This document shows, piece after piece, positions 35,630-47,205 of a stretch of 64,000 nucleotides of DNA (positions within the stretch are counted from its first letter, which is position 1; each line of letters starts with the position of its first letter). Where the stretch lies: positions 1,419,838 through 1,483,837 of the forward strand of contig NW_022985441.1 in assembly GCF_010093595.1 (NCBI RefSeq), written 5' to 3'. Both the position numbers and the translations under genes were made by a program. The notes beneath the pieces were generated by a model. The model had not been told where the DNA came from. It saw nothing but the letters and a program-made list of their open reading frames with translations, and did no database searches. This DNA is from Mytilinidion resinicola (taxonomy: Eukaryota; Ascomycota; Dothideomycetes; Mytilinidiales; Mytilinidiaceae).

Positions 35630-37456
35630 TCAATGCCTCACTCTAACCGAGAACGTCTGCTCGAAGTCCTCCACCGGCTGGACGTCAACTTTCTGGTCTT
35701 TATCCAGCATCTTGTGGTGCAGGGTCCACCCGGCGCGGCGGCAGAGCTCGCCGACTACAGCGTCGCAGTCGCCGAGGAGGTTGATGTCGAAGTTGATGTG
35801 GTGAATAGGCTGGGTCTTGCGTTAGTTATGTTCATGTTATGATGAGTGGTGGTAGGAGGTGATTACGTACATCACGTGAGATGTAGATCTGAGGCACGTC
35901 TGGTGGGATGATCTGCGGAATCTCGGAGACAGGCGCGACCTTCATGCTCGTACCGATTACGATGACGAGGTCGGCTCTGTCTCTATCTTGCTCGCGGAGG
36001 CGGTCGAAGAATTCTTGGGGGAGGCCTTCGCCGAAGAACGTGATGTCAGGCTGCTGGGATGTTAATCGAAGGTCACTATACATTGCAAGCTTTAAGGGTC
36101 AAACAAACCTTCATGACCCCAGGCTGGGGAATATCATACGCCCCATCGGAATCGTCGTCGTCGTCTGCACCAGCCGGCTTTCGCTTACCCTTCGTGCCAT
36201 TCGAGCTCCGCTTCCGCTTCATGCCCGGGCGCGGGACTTTGAGATCGTCCTGCCGCAGTCGCTCTTTGCATCGCTCGCAATACGCGACCGTGTGGGATTT
36301 GATTTCGTCGAAGATCTCTTCACCCGGGATCTTGAACTGACACTTCCGGCACGTCGCGGTCGCCCACGAGCCGTGGCATTGGATCAGCTTGTCCCTACGG
36401 ATTCCGGCGTGGCTTTCCACGTTGTCGATGTTTTGGGTGTAGTTCGTGAGAAGTTGGCCCCTGTCCTGGAGTAGTCGGATGAATTCGTGGGTTGGGGTCC
36501 ATTTTTCCAGATCAGGAAGAATGTCTCCAGCAAGATTGTAGAAGACGCTGTAGATACTTAGAATTGAAGTACATTTGACATGTAGGAAACACTTACGTTG
36601 GGTCTTCGTCGAAGTTCTTGATGTCGAATACTTGCTCCGGCTCGTCGTATCCCATCTCTTTTAGCTTGGAGTAGAACCCGGTGTTTTTCGATCGGAAATC
36701 GGGAATGCCGAGGCTAGTGGAGATCTAGAGCAAATGGTCAGTACCGGGATTAAGAATGCCTGGTTCGATTGCCACCGGCATTTATCTTGGAGATACCGAT
36801 GATATGGGCTCCCGCAATATTTTCCGTTTGCCTCGTGCCATCAAATATAGAATTACTCACCCCGGCGCCAGTTATTACTAGTATATTCTTCTTCTCCCGT
36901 AGCAGGCGCGCAGCATCGTCAATATCCTTATACTGCGAGAGACGACGCCGCTTGTTCAGCTCCCTGCTAATCGCATGGCCGAGCAGCTGGTAGTAACTGG
37001 GATCGGGCAGTCCTTCCAGAAACTTGGGTATGCGAACACCGAAGGCAGTGCATAGCTTCTTCGCCGTGATCTGGCCCTTGGTGATGTACTCGAAGACAAA
37101 TGGCCCGGCGCCCATATCATGCAGTTTATGGCGGTAGTCGCGCGCTTCTTGAGCTGTGCAGCAATCCTTTCCTGAGGCAATTGTTAGATAGTGCAATCGT
37201 GCAATCGTGCAACCGCGGGGCAGTGAATCCTACCGCAGTAATCGAAAGCGTCGACCTCGTCGAGGATCTCCTCAACTAGCGACGACGTCTCCCAGTGCTC
37301 CCCATCGTCGTCTTCCATCTTGGGCACTATGGATGCGTTGAGGCTTGCTCGTCTCGTACTATACGCGCTGTCGGGGGAGGCTTCGGCAGTCAGGTCAGTG
37401 ATGGTGGCGGCGACGGGTTCCTGCACCAGCACTGGAGATGTAAAACTTGAGGCCAT
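35630..37456 (-). CDS. NAD-dependent histone deacetylase of the Sir2/Hst1 type
   Basis: Nuclear sirtuin that removes acetyl groups from histones using NAD, giving silencing. Six minus-strand exons: 37456-37234, 37171-36861, 36724-36597, 36547-36109, 36050-35871, 35809-35630, giving 486 residues. The N-terminal Sir2-specific region (residues about 75-170) has [18 protein letters not shown] and [19 protein letters not shown], which separates Sir2/Hst1 from Hst2-4. The catalytic core has [20 protein letters not shown] (across intron 2), [16 protein letters not shown] with the catalytic His, zinc ligands CRKC and [13 protein letters not shown] and [13 protein letters not shown]. Between the zinc module and KPDITFFGE is an insert with a nuclear-signal-like GMKRKRSS and a run of five Asp. 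The exon 5 acceptor is a tandem CAGCAG (NAGNAG); the second is used here to match the family. Confidence 0.92.
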
Positions 37457-38844
37457 ATCCAGAAGGAACTGATCACCAGGGCCGCATGGGGGCTGGTGGG
37501 GGAATTAGAAGGAGGGCAGTGTAAGAAGTAGCGTTGTGGTAGAAGAGGAAGCGGCCATTGGCGAAACGCTTACCTTATCTCGCTCTAGCCCCATCGGGTG
37601 TGGCCTATATATTTCTGACACTATTTATTGCCACTGTTCTGCTATAGCGCTAGTTGGATCCTATAAACAGAACAAGAATCTGCTCACTTTTGCTCAATTT
37701 GAAGCATGAAGGTGAAAGGTGCGGTTGTCTAATCTAATCTAAGAAGTAGTTCTAGCTGTTCAGATTCCACAGTCAGTGAACTACGGGCATCTGTTGACCG
37801 TACTCGTGCTCTACACAGCTGCTTTTCTAGTTGCCTTTCAATGTATTGTGAAGACTAGAAAAGCATCTCAAATGGCTCCTAGTACACGCCTGAGGGCGGA
37901 GAAGACGTGTCAGTCTCACGATCCACACATCTGAATAGCGACGCAGTGATAGGTGGGAATTGTCAATGTATTAGCCGAGACTATAAGTGTTCTTTCAGGC
38001 TTCAAAAAATCACATAGAGAACAATGCTTCCTGGTAAATGAGCTGTTATCTCTCTAATCGAAGCTCGAGTTGTCCTACGTGCATGTAGATTAATCGATTT
38101 AAACAGGTGTTCCAGTGGCTTGCAACACTGAACTCCCAATTAGGTTCTAGACATGAGTACAGGTCACTACAGCCCCATTCTTGCAGCACTTCATGTGCGC
38201 ACTGATTCATATTAGGAGAATTTCTGTTGCTGTTTCGGCAGAGCCATACTCCTACGCGATTCTACCTTTTCGAGCTGCATGAAGCAATGCACTCGTCGCA
38301 TACTACCACAACCAATCCTTCCTTACGTCGCGTAACAGAATCGGGACCGGCGTTTTGGTGTGGGTGGACAACGGAAACCAGGGACCTGTGTCGTGGGACA
38401 AAAGTAACGTCACTGAATCCCGAGAACAGTACCTCTAAGATGACTACTGGTCAGAAAACATGAGGCTGAATACTGGTAATACAAAATTATCAATTAATGT
38501 TGTAAAGCTACTACCTACTCGCATAAATACTTTCATCATGTCAACAAAGCGTGGGATATCGGAAACGTAGAAAAAGCGCGGCGCTGGGAACGAAAAGATT
38601 CCAAGCCAACAAAAAGTGTGACGATCAAACATGTTTTTCCCCAATCCGTAACGTCGTTCTCCTTTCCCTGCAGTAAAAATGTTCCCCAAGCCTCTCGTGA
38701 CTCCTCTTCTCTTCTTTACTTGACTCTGTCGTAGGTAATGTAGAAATAGGTCAAGTGAAGGTGCGCCGTTTCTTCTCTTCCCGCTCTCCTACGCTGGTTG
38801 GATGACTGGGTATCGAAATTGTGATGCGCGGCGGAGTAGTTGCA
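37457..38844. other. intergenic region, sirtuin promoter and 3' flank of GPI-protein gene
   Basis: About 1.39 kb of moderately AT-rich sequence with only short frames. Some short motifs recur near 37.73-37.75 kb (CTAATCTAATCTAAG). No gene, transposon or RNA gene recognised. Confidence 0.55.
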
Positions 38845-39547
38845 TTACATGGCGAGCATGCCGAGGAAGCCGAGCGCGCCTGCAATGCCAGCGCCCATGA
38901 CGGCGGTCGGGTAGGACGCGCCTCCGGTTTGGGTGGACGAAGCAGCGGCGCTGGCGCTGGCACTGGCGCTGGCACTGGCGATGGAAGACTCGCTGCCAGC
39001 GCTGGTCGCGCTCAGAGTCGGGGAGTGGACGGTGGAAATGACAGTGCCGTTTCCGGATGGCGAGATGGTTGCGCTAACGGTTCCGACAGCGGTGGAGATA
39101 ACGGTGAGGACAGATGAAGACGAAGATGGCGCGGGCGTGCTCGAGGCGATGGAGCTGGACGACGGTGTCGGGGTCGAGGTCGAGGTCGAGGTCGGGGTCT
39201 GCTCGGCGTATAGAATGGGCAGGTAGCTCTTCACGTCGTTTGGTAACGCTGAGTACCAGCCGGGAGTCTCGCCAGCGCTGAAGGAGGACGCAATGATGCT
39301 GCCAACCTCGGCCTGGTTGGTGATGGCGATCTGGAGGAGAGAAGAGGGCAGGGCAGTCAGGAGGACTGAGAGGACGGAAGCCTCAGTGCTATATGTCAAT
39401 TAGCAAGGCTGGATCCTGGCTCATGCGAAAGAGGACCACGAACGGGTTTACGACGACGCTGCTGGCTTGCCTGTTGGCGAGGTCGGCGTTGGGCGAGGCA
39501 ATGGCCACGGAGGCTAGGGCCATGAGGGCAACAGTCTTGAAGTGCAT
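38845..39547 (-). CDS. small secreted, probably GPI-anchored Ser/Ala-rich surface protein
   Basis: Cell-surface protein; role unknown. Two minus-strand exons fit: 39547-39444 and 39388-38845, giving 215 residues. A signal peptide is clear (MHFKTVALMALASVAIAS). Residues about 36-90 form a module, LLTALPSSLLQIAITN then AGETPGWYSALPNDVKSYLP, also present in the divergent neighbour at 41000. A long Ser/Thr/Ala/Pro-rich stalk follows, with Thr-Ser and Ala-Ser repeats. The C-terminus ends in a hydrophobic tail (AGIAGALGFLGMLAM) after a small-residue stretch, the layout of a GPI signal. The splice uses an unusual GTTCGT donor; a GTAAAC donor with a GAG acceptor would also keep the frame (SVVASVL), so exon 1's end is uncertain by a few residues. 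Confidence 0.75.
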
Positions 39548-40999
39548 GGCGAGGTTCAAACGAGCGATGGCGACGCGATGCGACGATGAATGAGTGTGGG
39601 GAAGCGAAAGAAGAGGCTGAGCGCTCGTATATGTGCGGAGACACGGTGGATGCAAGAGGTGAGGGCTGAGACAGGTGCAGGGAGGCGGGCTGGGGGATAT
39701 ATGGGGCGCGCTCTCCGAAACCAGCGCACCATGGCTGAAAGTGGCGGTTAGCACCAGCTTCATCTCCAATGGCGCCAACAGCCGACGCCGGTGGGCGATT
39801 CACAGGTGCTGCTCGCAGCTTCTATTTCGCGCGGCGTCGCACCGGACGCGTGTCGGGACCGGCTGCATGCATCAACTCGAGCCGGCGTGCTGGAGCTGAA
39901 GACGCCTGCAGCTGCCCGCGAAACTCAGCCCTCGCAGCAGTTCTCGCGCAGTCCTCACAGCAGGACCCCGTTGCAGACCTTCAAGCAGATGGCGCACGGG
40001 TACGGCGACGGCGATGCTCGAGAAGGAGGGCGTTGCATCCTCATTCTAAACTCTTGCGCAGCCAATGGCTTCCCTGTCCTCCACACTGCTCGGCCATCTC
40101 ATTTCCACTCGGGCCGAAGCGACTCCAGTCAAGAGTGCCGAGACCCTGCATGCGCCGTCTCCCGCAGGCCGCGAAGGGCAGTCTTTGCCACGCCGACGGC
40201 CAATCCAAGCACCCGCTGCAATGGTGTCTGGAACGTGCGAGAGCACCTCATGCGCGACACTGGCCCATCGCCAATCCCCAGACCGTGCTCGCCTCAGAGT
40301 CGATAGCTTCGCGATGCTTAGCTACGTTCATTGGGACAAGTGGAATTTGCAGTCCTCTCTCCTTGACCATGGTATCGTCCACGACCATGGCCACCGCGGA
40401 TACACGTGTTTTCAACGCGCCAGGGGTTTTGTGTTCCTACCCACCGCTTGTATCACGAACTCTGCACTTGACACACTGGTCAGTTACGGAATCTATTGCC
40501 CTTTTCGAGCTGCGTGTTTCTGGATCATCATACCTAGCTCACCTTCAGCGTGCCTTTGGACGCTCGATTATGGGTTGCCTTTCATGCTTTCCCGATATCT
40601 ACATCTGTATGTACATACATACTCAACTATTTCAATTGCTTCTTCAATCGCGAGCTTCTTCTCCATCTGTTGCATCTCATCCTTTATGTTCTGTATCAAT
40701 CCTTGTCCGTACGCGAACACGAGTCGTGGCTGGGATGGCGTCCTTCTACGCGTCTAACCCCACCTATGCCCACTCGCCTGAGAGCGCCTCGCACCATCCT
40801 GGAAACAATAGAAGCCGCCGGCGTCTGGCGCTCTCCAAGGTCCAAGACTCTGCCTCTGAGCCTCGTTGCTTTTGCAAACGACAAGACTGCCGCCCGTCCC
40901 CCACGACGCTGAGCGCAACACCATGCTAACAACGACAATAACAACTGTGAAAGCCCTGTGAAAGCCCTGTGAACCTCATCGCAGCAATACAACCTCAAA
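39548..40999. other. bidirectional promoter between two related surface-protein genes
   Basis: 1.45 kb between divergent starts. GC-rich on the left, with overlapping frames of up to 386 codons in competing registers and no domain. Judged non-coding. It probably co-regulates the two surface genes (inference). Confidence 0.5.
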
Positions 41000-41991
41000 A
41001 TGCGCAGTACGCTTTTCCTAGTTTCAGTGCTTGCCGGCGCTGTCTTCGCCAGTAACGTGCCTTTACGCCGACGAAGTGTGAACGTTCTGGCCGGAGGGGT
41101 CGCCCCAACTACAACACCGGCCCCGGTACTGGAGGCACCAGATCTTAAAAAAAGACAAGCCAGTACTTATGACATGTATGCCGGCACAGTACCTGCCATC
41201 CACACCTTTCGCTAATAAATGCCAGACTCAGCTCAATTCTCGAGGAGCAATCCATCTATGATGTCCTCGCAACCGCGCTCCCACTCTCTTTCTACGAGAT
41301 CGCCATTACAGACCCCGGTGCCGTGAGCTCCATCTTATCCTCCGAGTTCGCCGCCGGCGAAACACCCTCTTGGTACGAAGCGCTCCCAGCAGACGTCAAG
41401 ACGTACCTTGAAACCGCGACCGGAGGTCTATTCGGAGACTCTACTGAAGCCCTTTCGTACTCCGTCCCCTCGATCTCGATACCAGCAGTCACAGATGCTT
41501 CGTATGCTGCAGAACTGAGCTCCATCCTCGCTCTATACAGTTACAGCTTCTCGAACCCCTTGCTCACAGCAGTGCAAACAACGGACTCCGACGGTACTCC
41601 AGCAACCTCTGTCTCAGTAGTCACTGCTTCAGCAGCCTCTGCCACAAATACAGCGGTCTTCGTGCAACAACAGAAGAGCTCCTCTGGCCTCTCTACTGGC
41701 GCTAAGATTGGCATAGGAGTCGGTGTGCCAGTCGCTGTTCTCGGGATCGGTGCCATCGCGGGCGTGTTCCTTATCATGAGCCACCGAAGGAGGAAGCAGA
41801 GGAATGCAGCAAATTCGATAACTGTGGGCAACTTTGAGGCGAAGCCGGTGGGCATGCCGCCTGCGCAACCGCAATATCCTGGACAGCAAATGCAGTATTA
41901 CCCTCACGGGCAGGTCGTGGAATTAGAGCCACAGAATAACGTTCCGGAGCTACAGTCGGCGCAGCGGCCGCTGTATGAGATGCAAGGGTGA
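41000..41991 (+). CDS. single-pass surface protein with shared ectodomain module
   Basis: Type I membrane protein of unknown role. Two exons: 41000-41175 and 41226-41991, giving 313 residues. Signal peptide MRSTLFLVSVLAGAVFAS. A dibasic KKR site lies before the module at about residue 50 and could be cut by a Kex2-type protease. The ectodomain module ATALPLSFYEIAITD then AGETPSWYEALPADVKTYL matches the neighbour at 38845-39547 on the other strand. A Ser/Thr-rich stalk leads to one transmembrane helix (IGIGVGVPVAVLGIGAIAG) followed by a basic stop-transfer stretch (HRRRKQRN). The cytosolic tail is Pro/Gln/Tyr-rich and ends in LYEMQG. Splice joins are in frame and rebuild the module. Function not recognised; sensing or adhesion is only a guess from the layout. 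Confidence 0.8.
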
Positions 41992-42602
41992 GAAGAATGG
42001 TGCAATATGAAGTTGCAAGTCAGATTATTTATTGGTGCCTGGAATAACTCCTACCGCTCTTATACATACTTTCGGTAATTTTGGTCCCCGAAGAAAGCTT
42101 ACGTTTCCTCCAACTGTCAGTTCTTTCACCATTTCCCGCTACCTATCGGCTGCCGGGTATACTCTCCGCCTCTTACGCGGAGGTACCTCTTTGCCTCCTT
42201 TAGTTGGAAAGACTCCCTAAACAAACCACATAAGATCTTTTTTGTTAGACGTATCGTAGACGCAGCGTGGCACACGTCGTGGTCACTCGTTGCTAAATAA
42301 ACAAAGGGCCCAAGTTTACAAGAACTCAAGCAATCGACCGTCGATAGCTCTTTTGGACAGACGCGGTGTCTACAACTAGTAGTACTTCCCCTAGTTACTT
42401 CTTACGCCTGGTATCTACTCCCTAAGCTCGCGTTCCAGAACTGAGAACACCGCCATCCCAGCTCCAGGAGAGGGCTACAATCTGCAATGGAAGCATCGAG
42501 CTATTAGCTTTTAACACCGTTGCCATGCAATCGACCTTTCATGTCACTCTGAACACGGTTCTACCACACCCTGTCCGCAAGAAGACCGGCCGTTGACAAA
42601 GT

Positions 42603-43171
42603 TGATAGCACGAGTGGTGGCCCAGGTTCCACGTGCAAATCTCTCAGTAGTGCTAGTGTATGGCTACACACATCTACGATTGCGGTCCCGAGCTCCTCGC
42701 TCGTCTTTCCAATTCAGCACACAAGCGCTTTAACTCCTCCTCCTACTACTACTACTTCGTCAAGCTCACCCCCACTCGTCTCCCCACTCGCCTCAGCCGC
42801 TCCACTGCCCCTCTTCTCCTCAGCCCCATCTTACAGTGGACTCTCTGTAAACGCTAAAGTTGAAGTCGGTGTCGGCGTCCCCATTGCTGTACTCGCAATG
42901 GGTGCGATTTCGGCGCGTACTCCCGAGTGGCTCGCAAGAGGAGTAATCGGAACGTCGTTGTTGAAGATAGGGGTGGTGCGGGGGTAAGGAAGCCTGAGTT
43001 AAGTGGGAGTGCGGTAGCGGAGGTTGACTTGCGGAGTGAGGAGGGGATGAGGTATGGGAGTGATCAGGGTGGATCACTTTTGGGGTATAGGCAGGCAAAA
43101 CTTGGTGTGAGAAGAGGGATGCAAAGCGTTTCTGGGGGTCGGAGGCGGCGAGGTATGAGATGGAATCCTGA
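42603..43171 (+). pseudogene. decayed Ser/Thr-rich single-pass surface-protein gene
   Basis: Remnant of a gene resembling its neighbour's membrane and tail parts, broken by frameshifts. In one frame (42603-42986) a Thr/Ser/Pro-rich stalk leads to GLSVNAKVEVGVGVPIAVLA then MGAI at 42838-42912, very close to GLSTGAKIGIGVGVPVAVLG in the gene at 41000. The expected cytosolic tail continues in a second frame from about 42927 (RKRSNRNVVVED, VRKPELSG), and a typical tail end, ARYEMES plus stop, appears in the third frame at 43151-43171, mirroring LYEMQG. Two frame changes with no convincing introns point to a pseudogene, although sequencing errors could mimic this. The signal-peptide region was not found. 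Confidence 0.45.
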
Positions 43172-43660
43172 GGCGGGTGGCTTATCAAAAGCTAAGTTAT
43201 GTTTACTATCCATCATTTCTGCATGGCTGTCTTCACGTGATGCTGTCTCGTCGCGATATAATTACATCTCCTCCACTGGTTTTTCCTCGTTCGTCAGAGG
43301 ATGAGGACTGGCTGCGGGGTTTGTTTGAAACATGAAACTGTCACGCACAATGTCGCTGCTGGAGTGGAGCCAGAAAAAGGAGGTAACAAAAGCAGCCATG
43401 GAGCGTCGGCATCGAAAAAGGGACAGTGGTGATCAAAGGAGAGGTGGTGGTTGTTGTGAGCTCATAATTGATTCCAGAGGCAGTGAACAATGCCGATGGT
43501 CACTTCTTTCCAGTCTCGCCGATTCAAAATCAAGAACTCAAGTCCTCGTAAACTATCACCTTTCAGCAACAGATCATTTCATCATTGCAGGACAAAGCTA
43601 GATATCAGCTCGATCCAAATATCCCTCCTCCACCGGAGCCATCTTTGATGCCTTCTGAGA

Positions 43661-43930
43661 TTTTCGATCCTCCCCCAACTCTCCATTGGGGGGCTCCATT
43701 GTACCATTTTGACCCCCTCCCAACCTCCACCGCACCATTCGTATTTCGCATTGAGAGATTTGATCGTCCACTCCGTCTCCATGGACGAGTTGGTCGCGTA
43801 TTTCGATCCCCTTCCAATCTCCACCGCGCCATGACAGTCTTTGTAACGCTGTATTTAACCCCTCCAGCTCCCCAGCCCCATGGCAGGATTTCTCTCCGGG
43901 TTTCGATCCCCTTTCACCACCACCACCACG
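43661..43930. repeat. irregular repeat block, about 30-bp degenerate units
   Basis: Units starting near 43661, 43707, 43801 and 43901 share the theme TTTCGATCCCC followed by pyrimidine-rich CCAAyCTCCACCGC. The two middle units are the most alike. Spacing is irregular. Confidence 0.55.
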
Positions 43931-45636
43931 TAGCAACCCACTTCCTTTTAGTTTAACCCACGAGCTCCACCACACCATCAACGGCATCGTTCTTTGGGTT
44001 TTGATGATTCCACACCGTGGCTGTGTACCGTGTGGTATTTTACTCCTCCCCCGTCTCCATGCGAGACCTCGATGGAAAGAAAAGAAGAGTTCAGGGAACG
44101 AGCGAAGGGTTTTGTACGGCTGATTAGTAAGGAACATGTGGGCTCTCTAGCAGCACGTGGGACCACCTGATCAGAAGGCCTAAGAGGCCCCGCCAGGGCT
44201 CGTGATGCATATCTGGGAGCAATATGTCACGTGGAACACGTGAGCTGGAGCGCATAGAACCTATTTAAGCGACTTCTTTGTTTGCTGTTGGTCTTTCTTT
44301 CTTCGGGATTCTATCATATTTGTCCTTGAGCCAAAAAGGATGGATATCTTGTCCATGGTGTGGGGAAGGTTTTGGGGGCCGGTGGTACTTTTTTACTTGG
44401 TCTTAGACCATGTTGGTGTGTGAGTGTTTGGAGGGCTGTTCGGAATTTTCGAAGCAAGATAGTGATGCTCGATATCACCTCTCGTCAAGGAGAAAATAAA
44501 CCTCAAGAGCACTATACAGACAGTCAGCATATCCCAATACCAGTACCAGCAAGAAGCCGTACCTAGATCCAGCCATCATCAGCATCACAACGCGATTGGG
44601 AGCAACATTGAAACAGTGCGGCACTCCCCCTCCATCACAACTTTCCCTACATGTTTTCAGCTTTCGTCCCAAATCCAGACCCCATAGAGCTGGTCGTAGT
44701 CGATTTTTGATCTTCCATGGCCGAAGGCCCCCCTAAGGATCTCCGAAAACTACCCCTGAGCCATAAGGAAGTTGAGTTGTCTCTTTGCAACGAACAAGTT
44801 GCAACCGCCATGCCTACCTCAAGCCCACGGGGGGGAAGATTTTATACCCCGTCAGAGAGCTGATTACGTTATACGCACGTGTCTTTCGGGGACGGGGGTC
44901 TGTGAGCGAGCACCTGACCTTGTTCCGGTGTTTCAATCAGCATAGCCCAAGGGACGACAGGGGATGTGGGGCGGCAAGAGAGGATGGAGAACAGGTATAG
45001 AGCTCAGGTCGAAGTCGTGGCAACGAAATTCACGATACCAGACTATATGAATCACAGCGATATCCGGAAAGAGTACGTAAAAGGACAGATATTTAAAGAT
45101 GCTCTGACTATGATTGAGGATGTACCCTACTAGGCCATGAGTTTGTGCACTCTCTTTCGCCTGTACAAGGATAGTGTTTCTTTTAGAATTTTATGGATGC
45201 ATCAGGCTACCATAACCAAAACGCTATGTATAGATCCGCGTGGATGTCAAATAACTCGATTGATTGTTGGTCGGAGATTAGCGAAACGCTTAAATCCACC
45301 TCGGATATATGTGGTTGACGACATGTACCTACTACCGCACTCAGCGTTTTCTATTCCACTATAAGTTCTTGTATATAAAACCACCAAATCACCATCTAAA
45401 CTCCCTCTATGTATCATATTTACGCTTCATGTAACCCTCGAGCCGTATTCTAGATATAGAAAATGTAAGTATTGTTGGTAGGTGTTGATTCCATAGTTCT
45501 AGAGACGAGCGGCCCCCAGCTTAAAGGCCACGCGGCATGCCACAACATGAAAGAACAAACCAACCAACTAGATTCTGAACCGTTCGTTGATCTCCGCGGC
45601 GGAGATAGACACTTAAAAAAACCCCGAGGGGAACAA

Positions 45637-45644
45637 TATAAAAA
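45637..45644 (+). promoter_or_regulatory. TATA box of amidohydrolase gene
   Basis: TATAAAAA, 44 bases upstream of the ATG at 45688, suggesting a very short leader. Confidence 0.55.
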
Positions 45645-45687
45645 CGACGAATGCCGTGCAACACAACGTCACATAGTCAACCTCACA

Positions 45688-46715
45688 ATGTCTGCCCAAA
45701 TCCCTTCCATCACCCTAGAAGAGCATTTCACTTCCTCGGCAGCCGCCAAAGTCTATGGCACCGCGGCCTCCGAGTTCGGCCCCGCCATTGGCGCCAAACT
45801 CTCCTCCATCTCGACGCCACGGATAGCCGACATGGATGCCGGCGGTGTCGGTCGCCAGATCCTCTCCCATACTCCATTCCGCACGGCTCCCACGCCTGAG
45901 CTGTGCGTTGCAATCAACGATGAGCTCCACGCTGCTGTCAGCGCCCACCCAGATCGTTTTACCGGGTTTGCTTCGCTCCCAATGACGGAGCCTCGCGCCG
46001 CGGCTGAGGAGTTACGGAGGACGGTAAACGACCTCCACTTCGTTGGCGCTCTCGTGGACAACCACTCCGATGGCGTCTGGTACGACGGGCCCGAGTGGGA
46101 TGTGTTTTGGGAGGCGGCGCAAGACTTGGACGTCCCGATCTACCTGCACCCCTGCTTTGCGAGCGAAGAGATGATGCGCATCAACTACAGAGGCAACTAC
46201 AGCGAAGACGTGGCGAAAAGTCTGGGAGCTTTTGTGTTTGGGTGGCATGCTGAGACAGGGTGAGTTCTTTGGATATCTGTTTATTGAAGGCGTCGCAACT
46301 GACGAGAGACACACGCAGCTTGCACTTCCTTCGCCTCTTCGCTGCGGGCGTCTTCGACCGCTTTCCGCGGCTGAAACTTGTACTCGGCCATATGGGCGAG
46401 ATGGTACCTTTCATGATGCAGCGCGAGGAAAGGGCGACAGGGCGGTGGCAGCACGTAAAGCGGCCGCTGCGGGAGGTGTGGCGGGCTAATGTCTGGGTGA
46501 CTACGAGCGGCACGTTTGATATTGCGCCGCTGGCCTGTCTGCTCAAGGTGTCGCCGCTTGCTCATGTGCTCTTCTCGATTGATTATCCGTTTTCGGACAC
46601 CGAGAAAGGGAAGCAGTTCGTGGAGGAGATTGAGAAAGAGGGTCTGCTAGGGGGGGAGGAGTTGAGGGCTTTTGTGAGTGGGAATGCGGCAAAACTTCTC
46701 CGAGTGAAGGAGTAA
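45688..46715 (+). CDS. amidohydrolase-2 family protein (aromatic acid decarboxylase-like)
   Basis: TIM-barrel metal enzyme of the family that holds 2,3-dihydroxybenzoate, gamma-resorcylate and related decarboxylases. Likely acts on an aromatic or pyrimidine carboxylate; the substrate is not readable. Two exons, 45688-46259 and 46319-46715, give 322 residues, the usual length. The N-terminal metal motif appears as LEEHF, then RIADMDAGGVGRQILSHTP. DVPIYLHP supplies the barrel histidine, LVLGHMGEMVPFM the second, and FSIDYPF the metal/catalytic Asp. The frame is open upstream to 45472, but the ATG at 45688 is chosen because it follows the TATA box and begins just before the family's N-terminal EEHF. 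No pathway partner is adjacent, so it stands alone in a gene-poor area. Confidence 0.88.
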
Positions 46716-46790
46716 AGGTACGATGATTACTACACTTGACTTTCGTTGAGTGCCTGCCATGCGCTGTCAAGGCCTTGGATCGGCTTGATT

Positions 46791-46826
46791 ATGGCTAGAT
46801 ATTGGTCCATGGCTAGATATTGGTCC
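46791..46826. repeat. perfect 18-bp tandem duplication
   Basis: ATGGCTAGATATTGGTCC occurs twice with no spacer (46791-46808, 46809-46826), just after the amidohydrolase gene. Confidence 0.95.
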
Positions 46827-47205
46827 CCAAGTCTTGAGCGGAAAGTTTCGTCAGTACGAGGTTGAGTGATCTAGTGAGTGATACCCGCAGTTCGGAACCT
46901 TGGGTTGCATTGTGAAAGCTCTCTCTCTCAACTGTGTGAGCCCTTGGATATCGCAGAGTGGGTTCGAAATGACGGAGGATAGGTGATAGATCTGGAAACT
47001 GTGAAGGATGGAAAAGGTGGGAGGTCTGTGCCTTTTAACTCAAAATCACTCATGTGACGGCTCAATAAAGTAGACAACAGACCGATATTTAAAAAAATAT
47101 CTCGAAATGAATTCGTAGAACTCTGAGAGTCTGCAAAGCTTGCAAAGTAGGAGTACGGATAGATCGGCACTGCTTATCACGGGTCCTTGCGAAAAGATCT
47201 CCTGG

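Larger units (their letters stand above)
43172..45687. other. gene-poor stretch with degenerate repeats
   Basis: About 2.5 kb without a supportable gene. It contains an irregular repeat block at 43661-43930, listed separately, and otherwise only short overlapping frames. A transposon remnant is possible but no terminal repeats or transposase motifs were seen. The right end holds the amidohydrolase promoter. Confidence 0.5.

Noticed and set aside
36725..36860. Intron 2 of the sirtuin as retained coding sequence
   Set aside because: The frame stays open for part of the intron but reaches a stop and would interrupt the [15 protein letters not shown] nucleotide-binding motif.
39769..40929. 386-codon plus-strand frame
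   Set aside because: It overlaps a 230-codon frame in another register, has no domain or membrane pattern, is Arg/Ser/Pro-rich as expected from GC-rich non-coding DNA, and lies in the divergent promoter of two surface genes.
44360..45364. Possible transposon remnant in the gene-poor stretch
   Set aside because: No terminal inverted repeats, target duplications or transposase/reverse-transcriptase motifs were seen.
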